From: Massilia sp. CF038
Lineage (GTDB): Bacteria > Pseudomonadota > Gammaproteobacteria > Burkholderiales > Burkholderiaceae_D
Direction: 5' to 3'
NCBI RefSeq assembly: GCF_900129765.1
Contig: NZ_FQWU01000001.1
Span: 1,240,001-1,304,000 of the forward strand
Length of the DNA stretch: 64,000 nt
Shown here: piece after piece, positions 1 to 8,553 of the stretch
Numbering within the stretch: position 1 is the stretch's first letter
Layout: every line of letters begins with the position of its first letter
Notes under the pieces: generated by a model
The model's input: only the letters and a program-made list of their open reading frames with translations
Told to the model about the DNA's origin: nothing
Databases searched by the model: none
Program-made: the position numbers and the translations under genes

Positions 1-1972
1 GGCGGCTGTACATGGCGCGCGAGTAGGCGTAGCTGGCGCCGAGGAACTGGCGATCCGGGTACCCGGTCATGTTTAATACGCCCCCCAGCGAGAACAGTTC
101 CGTCAGTGGGGCGTCATCGCCCCAGATCTTGCCGCCTCGCGCGGCCAGGCTGATGCGGTGCTGGCGGATGCCCCATACACCTTCCAGGCCAGCTTCCACG
201 CGGCGATAGGTCTGGTCGGCGCCCAGCCCGGTACTCGACAGGCGCGCATTGGCGAAGGCAAAGGTGCCGGTGGTGGGGAAGACCCAGTCATCGAGCCGGT
301 CCTGCAGGAATTCCATGCGGACCACGCCAATTTGCTCGGACTGGCTGGGGAAATCCGGCACGGCCACGCTGGGGCTGGCGCGCGAACTACCCCGTTCCAG
401 GCCAAAGCGCAGCGTGGTAGTGTTGCCTATGTGGTGGCCCAGGTCCAGCCCCACCGTCTGCTGGCGGATCCGGTAAGTGGCCACGGGCCGCTCGTTGATG
501 ATCAGGTTGTCGCGCGTTTGCGACAGGCGCAGCACGGGCGCCACAAACCAATTTCCGGCCACGTCCAGCGGCTGATACAGCTGCGAATTGACCAGCATGA
601 CCTGGCCCAGCGAGACGTCGTTGCGCCATTCCAGCCCGGACGGGGTGAGCCAGGTCGAGCGGTGGTTGAGCAAAATCGAGAAGTCGCTTTGGCCGGCCAG
701 GTCGGTTGACAGGCGGAAGCCGCCGCGCAGGTAGTTCGGTCCCCATTCCTTTTCCACCGGTTCGATCACCAGCGTGCGCCCGCCCGCATCCTGTTCGAAG
801 CGGTGGTTCACGTTCTGGAAATTGCCGCTCGCGTAAAGGCTGTTCAGGTTCGCCTGCAGTTCGCTCATCTTGAGGGCGGTGCCGGGCTTGATGGTCAGCT
901 TGGCCTGCACTGCGGCCACACTGACGTGACGCAGATAGAACGGGTCGATGCGCACGGCGGCGATGTTGCCCGCGTCCAGATGGCGGCTTCGGCGCGCGGC
1001 CATGTGTGCTTCCCATTCGGTGCTGTTCAGCGAGAGTGTAGCCAGCTGCGGCGCCACCGCGCGCGCCGCCGCTTCGCCTATCACGATAGTGCTGGTGGCG
1101 TTGTCGAAGTCGGCCGCGGAATAGTCACCCAGTGCCGGCGTGATGAGAATATCGCGTGGACCAAGCTGGCGCAGCGAGTTTTCCACGTTTTGCTCGGTCA
1201 GGATGTTGAGCATTTGCTGGCCGACGCCGAACACCGAAACGATCTGGTCGCGCTTGAGCAGGGCAGTGCCCAGGTTGACGGCGATGACGATGTCGGCCCC
1301 CATCGAGCGCGCCACGTCCACCGGCAGGTTGCGTACCAGGCCGCCGTCGAGCAGGGCGCGGCCATCGATCTCCACGGGCGCGAATACGCCCGGTACCGAC
1401 ATACTGGCGCGCATGGCACGCGCAATGGCGCCGCGGTCGAGCACCACCATCTTGCCGTTTTCAATATCGGTGGCCACCGCGCGAAACGGGATGTCGAGCT
1501 GGTCGAAGTGGTCAATGTCGCCCGTGCGAGCAGCGAGGGTATTGAAGAAGAACTCGATCTGCTGGCCGTAGTTCAGACCGCGCGGGAATTGCAGTTCTGC
1601 GTCGCGAAAGCCCAGTTCGCGGCTGCTGATGCTGTTGCGCTCATTGTTCTTGGTGTAGGGCGTGCGTTCGAGGCGTGGCGGGTTGTCGTCCAGGACTTCG
1701 TTCCAGCGCACCTGTTGCAGGCGTGCGGCCAGGTCCTTGGGATCGTTGCCCATGGCGTAGGCGCCGGCGACGATGGAGCCCATACTGGTGCCGACCACGT
1801 AGTCGACCGGGATGTGCATTTCTTCCAGCACCTTGAGGACGCCAATGTGGGCCACCCCGCGTGCGCCGCCGCCCGATAGCACCAGCCCGACTTTGGGGCG
1901 GGCCAGGGCAGGAGAGGCGAGCAGAATCAGCAGCGCGGTGGCAGCGCCAAGGGTACGAAACAGGGTGGGCAT
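1..1972 (-). CDS. patatin-like phospholipase with BamA-like C-terminus (3' end outside window)
   Basis: Predicted secreted lipid acyl hydrolase of the RssA/NTE patatin group. The frame opens at an ATG ending at 1972 and stays open to the window edge, giving at least 657 residues. Residues 1-24 look like a signal peptide (MPTLFRTLGAATALLILLAS, then an ALA-type cleavage site). The patatin oxyanion motif GGGARG lies near residue 34, the nucleophile elbow GTSMG near 61 (Ser63) and the catalytic dyad DGG near 210. A POTRA-like segment and a beta-barrel region with surface-antigen character follow, as in PlpD-type (type Vd) autotransporters. Known for the family: the barrel anchors or exports the patatin domain at the outer membrane. 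Inferred: the same here. The C-terminus is not visible, so completeness of the barrel is unknown. Confidence 0.85.
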   Translation of the reverse strand, partial: MPTLFRTLGAATALLILLASPALARPKVGLVLSGGGARGVAHIGVLKVLEEMHIPVDYVVGTSMGSIVAGAYAMGNDPKDLAARLQQVRWNEVLDDNPPRLERTPYTKNNERNSISSRELGFRDAELQFPRGLNYGQQIEFFFNTLAARTGDIDHFDQLDIPFRAVATDIENGKMVVLDRGAIARAMRASMSVPGVFAPVEIDGRALLDGGLVRNLPVDVARSMGADIVIAVNLGTALLKRDQIVSVFGVGQQMLNILTEQNVENSLRQLGPRDILITPALGDYSAADFDNATSTIVIGEAAARAVAPQLATLSLNSTEWEAHMAARRSRHLDAGNIAAVRIDPFYLRHVSVAAVQAKLTIKPGTALKMSELQANLNSLYASGNFQNVNHRFEQDAGGRTLVIEPVEKEWGPNYLRGGFRLSTDLAGQSDFSILLNHRSTWLTPSGLEWRNDVSLGQVMLVNSQLYQPLDVAGNWFVAPVLRLSQTRDNLIINERPVATYRIRQQTVGLDLGHHIGNTTTLRFGLERGSSRASPSVAVPDFPSQSEQIGVVRMEFLQDRLDDWVFPTTGTFAFANARLSSTGLGADQTYRRVEAGLEGVWGIRQHRISLAARGGKIWGDDAPLTELFSLGGVLNMTGYPDRQFLGASYAYSRAMYSR

Positions 1973-2056
1973 GGGGTAGGCGTCGACAGTCAAGTTGCTT
2001 GAATGCCAAAACTTACCATAGATGGCGCCACCAGACCACATCGAGCTGGGTTAGCA

Positions 2057-2140
2057 CATCGCCCTCGCGAAGGCGGGGGCCTATTCTATGTAACCGGATT
2101 CGGTGGTGTGCTATGGGCCCCCGCCTTCGCGAGGGCGATG
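2057..2140. repeat. 84-bp palindromic intergenic repeat (copy 1)
   Basis: Two perfect 25-bp inverted arms, beginning CATCGCCCTCGCGAAGGCGG and ending with its complement, flank a 34-nt centre. It lies between the patatin gene and kynA. It is the same family as the elements at 55536-55619 and 55714-55811, which read CGTCCTCGCGAAGGCGGGGA. Its organisation, two inverted GC-rich arms around a short spacer, resembles REPIN elements mobilised by RAYT transposases. No such transposase is in the window. Confidence 0.8.
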
Positions 2141-2179
2141 TAGCTAGAGATTCACTTTCTGCCTTATTTACGCGCGCCG

Positions 2180-3025
2180 TTACAACGCCGTCCGCAGCGC
2201 GAACAATTCCGGGAACAGCACCACGTCCAGCATCTTGCGCAGATAACTTACCCCGGCCGTACCGCCAGTGCCGGTCTTGAAGCCGATGATGCGTTCGACC
2301 GTGGTCACGTGACGGAAGCGCCAGAAGCGGAAGGCAGTCTCCAGGTCCACCAGCTTTTCGGCCAGCTCATACAGCGCCCAGTGCTGCGTCGGATCCTGAT
2401 ACACACCCAGCCACGCTGCCTTGACCGATTCGTCATGCGTGGTTGGCTTGGTCCAGTCGGCATGAAGCCGTTCCGGTGCAATGGCAAAGCCGCTGCGTGC
2501 CAGCAGCATCACCGCTTCGTCGTAGACTGAAGGCGCATGCAGCTCGCGGTCGAGAATCGTGTGCGCGTCGGTGGCGGTTTCGTGCACGGCCAGCAGGGCC
2601 GCGTTCTTGTTCCCGAGGATGAATTCAAGCTCGCGGTACTGGTAGGACTGAAAGCCCGAGGACGCGCCCAGATACGGCCGGATGGCGGTGTACTCGGGCG
2701 GCGTCATGGTGGCAAGTACGTCCCAGGCATGCACCAGCTGGTCCATGATGCGCGCCACCCGCGCCAGCATCTTGAAGGCGGGCGGCAGTTCGCCGGCGCG
2801 CAGGTGCACGCGCACCGCCTGCATTTCGTGCAGCATCAGCTTGAGCCACAATTCGCTGGTCTGATGCTGAATGATGAACAGCATCTCATTATGATTAGGC
2901 GAGCGCGGATGCTGGGCGTTGAGGATCTGTTCCAGACCCAGGTAGTCGCCATAGCTCATCGCTTCGCTGAAATCCATCTTGGCGCCGTGCCAGTTGGCCG
3001 GGCATTTTTGTTCGTCGTTGGACAT
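2180..3025 (-). CDS. kynA: tryptophan 2,3-dioxygenase
   Basis: Heme enzyme that oxidises L-tryptophan to N-formylkynurenine, the first step of the kynurenine pathway in the cytoplasm. The 281-residue length is normal for bacterial TDO. Recognisable family stretches are the substrate/heme region [16 protein letters not shown], the heme-ligand region [16 protein letters not shown] and the C-terminal [13 protein letters not shown]. The start ATG (reverse strand, 3025) lies 13 nt after the kynU stop, so kynU and kynA form an operon with kynU first. Kynurenine formamidase (kynB), often the third member, is not within the window. Confidence 0.95.
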   Translation of the reverse strand: MSNDEQKCPANWHGAKMDFSEAMSYGDYLGLEQILNAQHPRSPNHNEMLFIIQHQTSELWLKLMLHEMQAVRVHLRAGELPPAFKMLARVARIMDQLVHAWDVLATMTPPEYTAIRPYLGASSGFQSYQYRELEFILGNKNAALLAVHETATDAHTILDRELHAPSVYDEAVMLLARSGFAIAPERLHADWTKPTTHDESVKAAWLGVYQDPTQHWALYELAEKLVDLETAFRFWRFRHVTTVERIIGFKTGTGGTAGVSYLRKMLDVVLFPELFALRTAL

Positions 3026-3038
3026 GGTGTGGTTCCGG

Positions 3039-4283
3039 TCAGGTCACTGCGGTGCGGCGCGCCGCAAGGTCGTAGGCCTTGTCGTCGAGGATCTGGCGCA
3101 GGATCTCGACTGCGTCCCATACCTCGGCAAAGCTTGTATACAAAGGGGTAAAACCAAAACGCATGATGGCCGGCTCGCGGTAGTCGCCAATCACGCCACG
3201 CGCGATCAGCGCCTGCATCACCGCGTAGCCGTGCGGATGGGTGAAGCTGACCTGGCTGCCGCGCAGCGCATGCGCGCGCGGCGTCACCAGACCCAATGGA
3301 TGGCTGGCGCAGCGCGCTTCGACCAGTTCGATGAACAAGTCAGTCAGGGCCAGCGATTTGGCGCGAATGGCGTGCATGTCGGTCTGCTCAAAGATCTCCA
3401 GGCCGCATTCGACCAGCGTGAGCGAGACGATCGGCTGGGTGCCACACAGGGCGCGCCCGATCCCTTCCGTCGGCACAAAGTGGGGCGCCATCGCGAACGG
3501 ATTGGCATGCCCCCACCAGCCCGACAGCGGCTGGGTGAATGCAGCCTGGTGGCGCTGCGGTACCCAGATGAAGGCGGGCGCGCCCGGGCCGCCATTCAAG
3601 TACTTGTAGGTACAGCCCACGGCCAGGTCGGCGCCAGCGGCGTGCAGGTCGACCGGCACGGCACCGGCCGAATGGGCCAGGTCCCAGATCACCAGTGCGC
3701 CCTGGGCGTGGGCATGGGCCGTTAGGGCCGCCATGTCGTGCTGGTAGCCAGTGCGGTAGTTCACGTGCGTGAGCATCAGCACGGCGCAGTCGGCGTCAAT
3801 CGCGTCCGGGATCTGGTCGACCGAATCGACCAGCCGCACTTCGTAGCCGCGCGCCAGCCAGCTGGCCAGGCCTTCCGCCATGTAAATATCGGTAGGGAAG
3901 TTGCTGCGCTCGGTGACGATCACGCGCCGGCCTGTGCCCGCGCCATGCTCCTGCATGTGCAGGGCAGCCGCCAGGGCCTTGAACAGGTTGAGCGAGGTGG
4001 TATCGTTGACGACAACTTCGCCGGGCGCCGCGCCAATCAGCTTGCCCAGACGGTCGCCCAGGCGTTTGGGTAGGTCGAACCAGCCAGCCGTATTCCAGCT
4101 GCGGATCAGGTCCATGCCCCATTCGCGCGCGACCACGTCCTGCGCCCGCGCCAGAGCGGCAGCAGGGCGGGCGCCCAGCGAGTTGCCGTCCAGGTAGATC
4201 ACGTCAGCGGGCAGGGCGAACTGTTGGCGCAGCCCGGCCAGTGGGTCGGCCGCGTCACAGTCCAGGCAATCTTGTCGATTCAT
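3039..4283 (-). CDS. kynU: kynureninase
   Basis: PLP-dependent hydrolase converting L-kynurenine to anthranilate and alanine (or 3-hydroxykynurenine to 3-hydroxyanthranilate). Length 414 residues is typical. The substrate pocket stretch [11 protein letters not shown] lies at residues 30-40. The aspartate motif [13 protein letters not shown] lies near 198-210, and the Schiff-base lysine is Lys227 in [12 protein letters not shown], the same number as in the well-studied Pseudomonas enzyme. It is the first gene of the kynU-kynA operon. Its promoter must lie in the AT-rich 550-bp region shared divergently with flhDC. Confidence 0.95.
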   Translation of the reverse strand: MNRQDCLDCDAADPLAGLRQQFALPADVIYLDGNSLGARPAAALARAQDVVAREWGMDLIRSWNTAGWFDLPKRLGDRLGKLIGAAPGEVVVNDTTSLNLFKALAAALHMQEHGAGTGRRVIVTERSNFPTDIYMAEGLASWLARGYEVRLVDSVDQIPDAIDADCAVLMLTHVNYRTGYQHDMAALTAHAHAQGALVIWDLAHSAGAVPVDLHAAGADLAVGCTYKYLNGGPGAPAFIWVPQRHQAAFTQPLSGWWGHANPFAMAPHFVPTEGIGRALCGTQPIVSLTLVECGLEIFEQTDMHAIRAKSLALTDLFIELVEARCASHPLGLVTPRAHALRGSQVSFTHPHGYAVMQALIARGVIGDYREPAIMRFGFTPLYTSFAEVWDAVEILRQILDDKAYDLAARRTAVT

Positions 4284-4647
4284 ACAGATACCCCAAAAAA
4301 TACTTTAAGCCTAAATTACTTGGGCGAAGCTGCGCAGTTTACCAAGAAATGGCATTTGAAACAGGTTGTAACGATGAAAAGTCTAGAATGTTTTTATGCT
4401 ACTATTGCCCGCGATTCAATCTACGCACGATCTTTTCGCGACTTTTTCGACTTTTCTCAAAAATTTTTGAAAAAAGCCCTCAAGTTTCCAAAAGCGCTGC
4501 CGTAACCGGATCAGACAAGGGGAAATCGGTCTGAAAAATATTTTCAAACTGCCCTAAAGATTCGGAAAAATCCGACGTTACTAGGACAACGAGACGAAAT
4601 ATTTTTTGTCCGGTAGCACCAGGTTCAGCAGTAAATCACCTTCATTC

Positions 4648-4669
4648 CGCCCCTGTTATCATAGGGGCG
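4648..4669. promoter_or_regulatory. inverted repeat in flhDC leader
   Basis: CGCCCCT, an 8-nt loop, then AGGGGCG form a perfect 7-bp stem about 165 bp upstream of the flhD start. It could be a protein-binding site or an RNA hairpin in the leader. No run of T follows, so it does not look like a terminator. Confidence 0.4.
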
Positions 4670-4687
4670 CGACAATGATCCGCCAGG

Positions 4688-4702
4688 GTTTGTCAGACAA
4701 AC
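4688..4702. promoter_or_regulatory. 15-nt palindrome in flhDC leader
   Basis: GTTTGTCAGACAAAC is symmetric about a central A. It lies 133 bp upstream of the flhD start. Its size and symmetry fit a dimeric regulator site; the regulator is unknown. Confidence 0.4.
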
Positions 4703-4835
4703 TCCTACGGATCTATCTCGCCATTCACCGACGCAAAATACAGCCAACGGCCTATTCCTGAATAATTCTCTTCGGGTCAAAATGTATCTCACTGGCAATA
4801 ACACTTAGCCAGGCAACGGATTGAAGGAGATGGAA

Positions 4836-5153
4836 ATGACTGCGAACGACATGATGGCGGAAATTCGTGATGCGAACCTGAGCTACCTGATGCTGGCCCA
4901 GCAGATGATCCGCGCTGACAAGGTGACCGCGATCTTCCGTCTCGGCATCGCAGCTGACATCGCTGACCTGATCGAAGGCATGAGCAACGCCCAGATTCTG
5001 AAGCTGGCTGGCGGCAACATGATGCTGGCGCGCTTCCGCTTCGATGATGGTGCTATTCTGTCCATGCTGACCAATTACAATAAAGACCGCGGACTGGCCC
5101 AGTCGCACGCTGCCATCCTGATGGCTGGCCAGGCTGTCGAAGAAATCGCTTAA
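4836..5153 (+). CDS. flhD: flagellar master regulator subunit FlhD
   Basis: Forms the FlhD4C2 complex that activates class 2 flagellar genes with sigma-70. The protein from ATG 4836 is 105 residues and begins MTANDMMAEIRDANLSYLML, matching the family. Upstream in-frame TTG (4821) and ATG (4830) codons exist. However, the strong AAGGAG at 4824-4829 sits 6 nt before 4836, which decides the start. The helix stretch NLSYLMLAQQMIRADK and the ending characteristic of FlhD (VEEIA) are present. flhC follows after 24 bp. FlhDC, rather than FleQ, heads the flagellar hierarchy here, as in enterobacteria and Burkholderiales. Confidence 0.95.
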   Translation: MTANDMMAEIRDANLSYLMLAQQMIRADKVTAIFRLGIAADIADLIEGMSNAQILKLAGGNMMLARFRFDDGAILSMLTNYNKDRGLAQSHAAILMAGQAVEEIA

Positions 5154-5177
5154 GCTCGTTGTCAACGGAGGCGCGCC

Positions 5178-5729
5178 ATGTCCAAGAAAAGCGTAGTGAC
5201 GGAGGCCCAGGAAATCCAGCTGGCTATCGAACTGATCCAGCTTGGCGCGCGCCTGCAACTGCTTGAAACCGAAGTCTCGCTGTCGCGCGAGCGCCTGCTC
5301 AAGCTGTACAAAGAACTCAAGGGCGTGTCGCCGCCCAAGGGCATGCTGCCGTTTTCGACCGACTGGTTCCTGACCTGGCAGCCGAACATCCATTCTTCGC
5401 TGTTCATCAACATCCATAAATTCCTGGTTGACCATGCCGGTGCCACTGGCATCGAAGCCGTCATGAAGGCCTACAAGCTGTACCTCGAACAAATGCCGCC
5501 CGAAGCTGGTGAAGAGCCGCTGCTGTCGCTCACGCGCGCCTGGACCCTGGTGCGTTTCTTCCAAAGCAATATGCTGGCGCTGGCGCCTTGCCAGAAATGC
5601 CAGGGCAAGTTCGTGGTCAATTGCATGGACTTGAATCAGCATTATCTGTGCGGCCTGTGCCACATGCCTTCGCGCGCTGGCAAGACCAAAAAATCCCGGG
5701 ACGCCGCCGCGGCGCTGCTGAACGCGTGA
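5178..5729 (+). CDS. flhC: flagellar master regulator subunit FlhC
   Basis: DNA-contacting, zinc-binding partner of FlhD. Length 183 residues. Four cysteines positioned for zinc are Cys138, Cys141, Cys158 and Cys161 (CQKC ... CGLC), within one residue of the E. coli numbering. The N-terminal helices contain LAIELIQLGARLQLLE. An AGGAG-like site (GGAGG at 5167) precedes the ATG. The stop codon overlaps a possible GTG start of the next gene, and a hairpin with a T-run begins 24 bp after the stop. Confidence 0.95.
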   Translation: MSKKSVVTEAQEIQLAIELIQLGARLQLLETEVSLSRERLLKLYKELKGVSPPKGMLPFSTDWFLTWQPNIHSSLFINIHKFLVDHAGATGIEAVMKAYKLYLEQMPPEAGEEPLLSLTRAWTLVRFFQSNMLALAPCQKCQGKFVVNCMDLNQHYLCGLCHMPSRAGKTKKSRDAAAALLNA

Positions 5730-6535
5730 CGCGGCCACGCGCAGCCACACAGCAAGGGCAGGGCGCGAGCCTTGCCCTTTTTCGCTTATGGCGCGCACCC
5801 GCCGTACAGGCCTTGCTGCTGCAGTGCGCCGCGTTTCCCCTGACCCTGATGGCGGTGTATGTGCTGGCGCGTGCCGGTATGGCGCCCGGCTACGCAGGTG
5901 CAGCGCTGATCCAGGGCGGCTTTGCGGCGCTACTGGCGCACTTGCGCAAACTGGCTGTGTGGTGGCTGGCGATTCAATTGGTGTTCCCGCTGGCGCTGCT
6001 CGAGTCGCGCCAGTTGGGCATCGCACCTGGCCTGTTCCTGGCCGGGTTTCTGTTTTTGCTGATGCTGTACTGGTCGACCTTCCGCACCCAGGTGCCGTAC
6101 TACCCGTCGGGCAAGCGTGTGTGGGATGAAGTGGCGCGCTTGCTGCCGCCGGACCGGCCCGTGTGCGCGATCGATATTGGCAGTGGCCTTGGTGGCCTGG
6201 TGCTGGACCTGGCGGCGCGCCGGCCCGAGTCGACCTTTGTCGGCATCGAGCTCGCGCCCTTGCCATGGATGGTGTCGTGGCTGCGTGCACGCGTGAGCGG
6301 TTCGGGTGCCCGTTTTGTGCGCGGCGACTATCACGATCTGGACTTCGGCAACTACGATGCGGTGTTCGCCTACCTGTCGCCAGCGGCCATGTCGGACCTG
6401 TGGCACAAGGCCGCGCGCGAGATGCGTTCTGGTGCCATTTTGCTCAGTTATGAATTTGTGATAACGGAAAAAGCGCCTGATCTTAGTATCTTGCCTACAG
6501 GGCGCGGACCCACCCTTTATATCTGGCACTTTTAG
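5726..6535 (+). CDS. membrane-anchored class I SAM-dependent methyltransferase
   Basis: Up to 269 residues. Two or three hydrophobic segments fill roughly residues 30-120 (for example LALLESRQLGIAPGLFLAGF). A Rossmann methyltransferase domain follows, with the SAM-binding motif AIDIGSGLGGLVLDLA and the acidic FVGIELAP. The substrate is unknown. The gene lies between flhC and motA, so a link to motility is possible but not shown. The start is uncertain. GTG 5726 overlaps the flhC stop and would be translationally coupled. Downstream options are TTG 5813 and ATG 5849, but ATG 5849 would cut the first hydrophobic segment. A terminator-like hairpin lies within the first 20 codons if 5726 is used. 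Confidence 0.7.
   Translation: MTRPRAATQQGQGASLALFRLWRAPAVQALLLQCAAFPLTLMAVYVLARAGMAPGYAGAALIQGGFAALLAHLRKLAVWWLAIQLVFPLALLESRQLGIAPGLFLAGFLFLLMLYWSTFRTQVPYYPSGKRVWDEVARLLPPDRPVCAIDIGSGLGGLVLDLAARRPESTFVGIELAPLPWMVSWLRARVSGSGARFVRGDYHDLDFGNYDAVFAYLSPAAMSDLWHKAAREMRSGAILLSYEFVITEKAPDLSILPTGRGPTLYIWHF
5754..5782 (+). terminator. probable intrinsic terminator after flhC
   Basis: AAGGGCAGGGC, loop GCGA, GCCTTGCCCTT, then a T-run: an 11-bp stem with a single G-T pair. It lies just past flhC. It also lies inside the reading frame of the following methyltransferase if that gene starts at 5726, which is unusual. Confidence 0.65.
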
Positions 6536-6690
6536 GCGACAAACTGGCCGTTTTCCCTTGCTCCAGCAGGCGTTCTCACGCTATTGTAGTTCCGTATGTA
6601 AATTAGTCGAGTCAGATGATTCATGCTCTTGCCAAGAACGCCACGGCTTGATTGCAACCTTGCTCGAATCACCATGGGGAGTGTGCGCAC

Positions 6691-7551
6691 TTGTTAGTCA
6701 TAATCGGATACATCGTCGTTTGCGCATCGGTGTTCGGTGGCTTTGCAGCCAGCGGCGGCCACCTCGCCTCGCTGTTCCAGCCACTCGAACTGGTGATGAT
6801 CGGCGGCGCCGCGCTCGGCGCTTTTTTTGTCGGTAACAACGGCAAGTCGATCAAAGCCACCATGAAGGCGCTGCCCTCGCTGTTCAAGGGTTCGCGCTAC
6901 ACCAAAGACCTGTACATGGAGATGATGTCGCTGCTGTTCGACGTCCTGTCCAAGGTGCGCAAGGAAGGCTTGATGTCGATTGAAGGCGACATCGACAAGC
7001 CCGAAGAGAGCCCGCTCTTTTCCAAGTATCCGGGGGTCCTGTCGGACCACCACATCGTCGAATTCATGACCGATTATCTGCGCCTGATGGTGTCCGGGAA
7101 CATGGACGCCTTCCAGATCGAAAACCTGATGGACAACGAGATCGAGACCCACCACCACGAAGGTGCGGTGCCGGCCCACGTGATCGCCAAACTGGGCGAC
7201 GGCTTGCCGGCTTTCGGTATTGTCGCTGCCGTGATGGGCGTGGTGCACACCATGGAATCGGTGGGCATTCCGCCGGCCGAACTGGGGATCCTGATTGCCA
7301 AGGCGCTGGTCGGTACCTTCCTCGGCATTTTGCTGGCCTACGGCTTCGTCGGTCCGCTTTCCAGCCTGCTCGAACAGAAGCTGGAAGAAGAAGCCAAGAT
7401 GTTCCAGTGCGTGAAAGTGACGCTGCTGGCAAGCCTGAACGGCTATGCGCCGGCGCTGGCCGTGGAGTTTGGCCGCAAGGTGCTGTACTCGACCGAACGC
7501 CCGACCTTCAATGAGCTTGAAGATCACATCAAGAAGTCGAAGACCAAGTAA
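6691..7551 (+). CDS. motA: flagellar motor stator protein MotA
   Basis: Proton-channel stator subunit in the inner membrane. I place the start at TTG 6691, giving 286 residues beginning (M)LVIIGYIVVCASVFGGFAA. This aligns with the E. coli N-terminus, and GGGGAG at 6676-6681 lies 9 nt upstream. The longer frame from TTG 6652 adds residues with no family counterpart. Four membrane segments are visible: two near the N-terminus, and two near residues 170-220 (PAFGIVAAVMGVVHTMESVG and LVGTFLGILLAYGFVGPLSS). The cytoplasmic loop carries the charged stretch that contacts FliG. motB follows 32 bp later. Confidence 0.95.
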   Translation: MLVIIGYIVVCASVFGGFAASGGHLASLFQPLELVMIGGAALGAFFVGNNGKSIKATMKALPSLFKGSRYTKDLYMEMMSLLFDVLSKVRKEGLMSIEGDIDKPEESPLFSKYPGVLSDHHIVEFMTDYLRLMVSGNMDAFQIENLMDNEIETHHHEGAVPAHVIAKLGDGLPAFGIVAAVMGVVHTMESVGIPPAELGILIAKALVGTFLGILLAYGFVGPLSSLLEQKLEEEAKMFQCVKVTLLASLNGYAPALAVEFGRKVLYSTERPTFNELEDHIKKSKTK

Positions 7552-7583
7552 GCGCGCGATGCAGCACATGACACGGAGTTTCC

Positions 7584-8525
7584 ATGGCCGATGAGGGCTT
7601 ACGACCGATCATCGTCAAACGGATCAAGAAAACCGCGGGCGGCCATCATGGCGGCGCGTGGAAGATCGCGTACGCCGACTTCGTGACTGCCATGATGGCC
7701 TTCTTCCTGCTCATGTGGCTGCTGGGTTCAACCAGCAAGGGCGACTTGAACGGCATTGCCGAATTTTTCCAGACCCCGCTCAAGGTGGCCATGCAGGGCG
7801 GCTCCGGCAGCGGTGACAGTTCGTCCATCATTAAGGGTGGCGGCGCCGATCTGACGCGCCGCAACGGCCAGGTGAAAAAGGGCGACACGGCACCGGAAAA
7901 GAAAACCTACGACCTGAAGGCGGCCAAGGCGCTGCTGGCAGCCGAAGAAGCGGGGCGCCTGAAGTCGCTCAAGGCCAAAATTGAAGCGACCATCGAAGCC
8001 AATCCCCTGCTCAAGAAATACCAGAAGCAGCTGCTGATCGATATCACCAGCGAAGGCTTGCGGATCCAGATCGTCGATGAGCAGAACCGGCCCATGTTCG
8101 CCGTTGGCAGCGCCCAGGTGCAGCCTTACACGGCCGAGATTTTGCACGTGATCGGCATGGTCCTCAATGAAGTGCCAAACCGCATCAGCCTGTCGGGCCA
8201 CACTGATTCGACGCCCTACATGACCGACGCCGGCTACAGCAACTGGGAACTGTCGGCCGACCGCGCCAACGCGTCGCGCCGCGAGCTGGTATTGGGTGGC
8301 ATGAACGACGCCAAGATCATGCGCGTGGTCGGCCTGGCCTCGGCCATGCACCTGGACCGCAAGGACCCGTTTAATCCCATCAACCGCCGCATCAGTATTA
8401 TCGTGATGAACAAGGCCACCGAAGAAGCGGTGATGCGTGATGGCGCAGCGCTGGAAGTGTCGGCTGACGCCAGTGCGGCGGAAGCGGCAGCAGCATTGAA
8501 GGCAGCAAAGGCGCCGGCGCCGTAA
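7584..8525 (+). CDS. motB: flagellar motor stator protein MotB
   Basis: Peptidoglycan-anchored stator subunit, 313 residues. The single membrane helix carries the proton-carrying aspartate in the family motif WKIAYADFVTAMMAFFLLMW (residues 28-47; Asp34). The periplasmic OmpA-like domain occupies about residues 150-280 and has the peptidoglycan-binding signature SLSGHTDSTPY and NWELSADRANASRREL. The C-terminal tail is alanine-rich. An ACGGAG site (7574-7579) precedes the ATG. Confidence 0.95.
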   Translation: MADEGLRPIIVKRIKKTAGGHHGGAWKIAYADFVTAMMAFFLLMWLLGSTSKGDLNGIAEFFQTPLKVAMQGGSGSGDSSSIIKGGGADLTRRNGQVKKGDTAPEKKTYDLKAAKALLAAEEAGRLKSLKAKIEATIEANPLLKKYQKQLLIDITSEGLRIQIVDEQNRPMFAVGSAQVQPYTAEILHVIGMVLNEVPNRISLSGHTDSTPYMTDAGYSNWELSADRANASRRELVLGGMNDAKIMRVVGLASAMHLDRKDPFNPINRRISIIVMNKATEEAVMRDGAALEVSADASAAEAAAALKAAKAPAP

Positions 8526-8553
8526 GCGCCGGTTTGCATCCTGGAGAAGTCGA

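Larger units (their letters stand above)
4284..4835. promoter_or_regulatory. AT-rich divergent control region between kynU and flhD
   Basis: This 552-bp interval carries no convincing gene and is visibly richer in A/T than its surroundings, especially 4284-4620. It should contain the kynU promoter on one side and the flhDC master-operon promoter(s) on the other. Visible symmetric elements are TGAAAAATATTTTCA at 4532-4546, a 7-bp stem at 4648-4669 and a 15-nt perfect palindrome at 4688-4702. I could not settle on a single -35/-10 pair. A long leader is consistent with the many inputs known to act on flhDC promoters. Confidence 0.5.
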
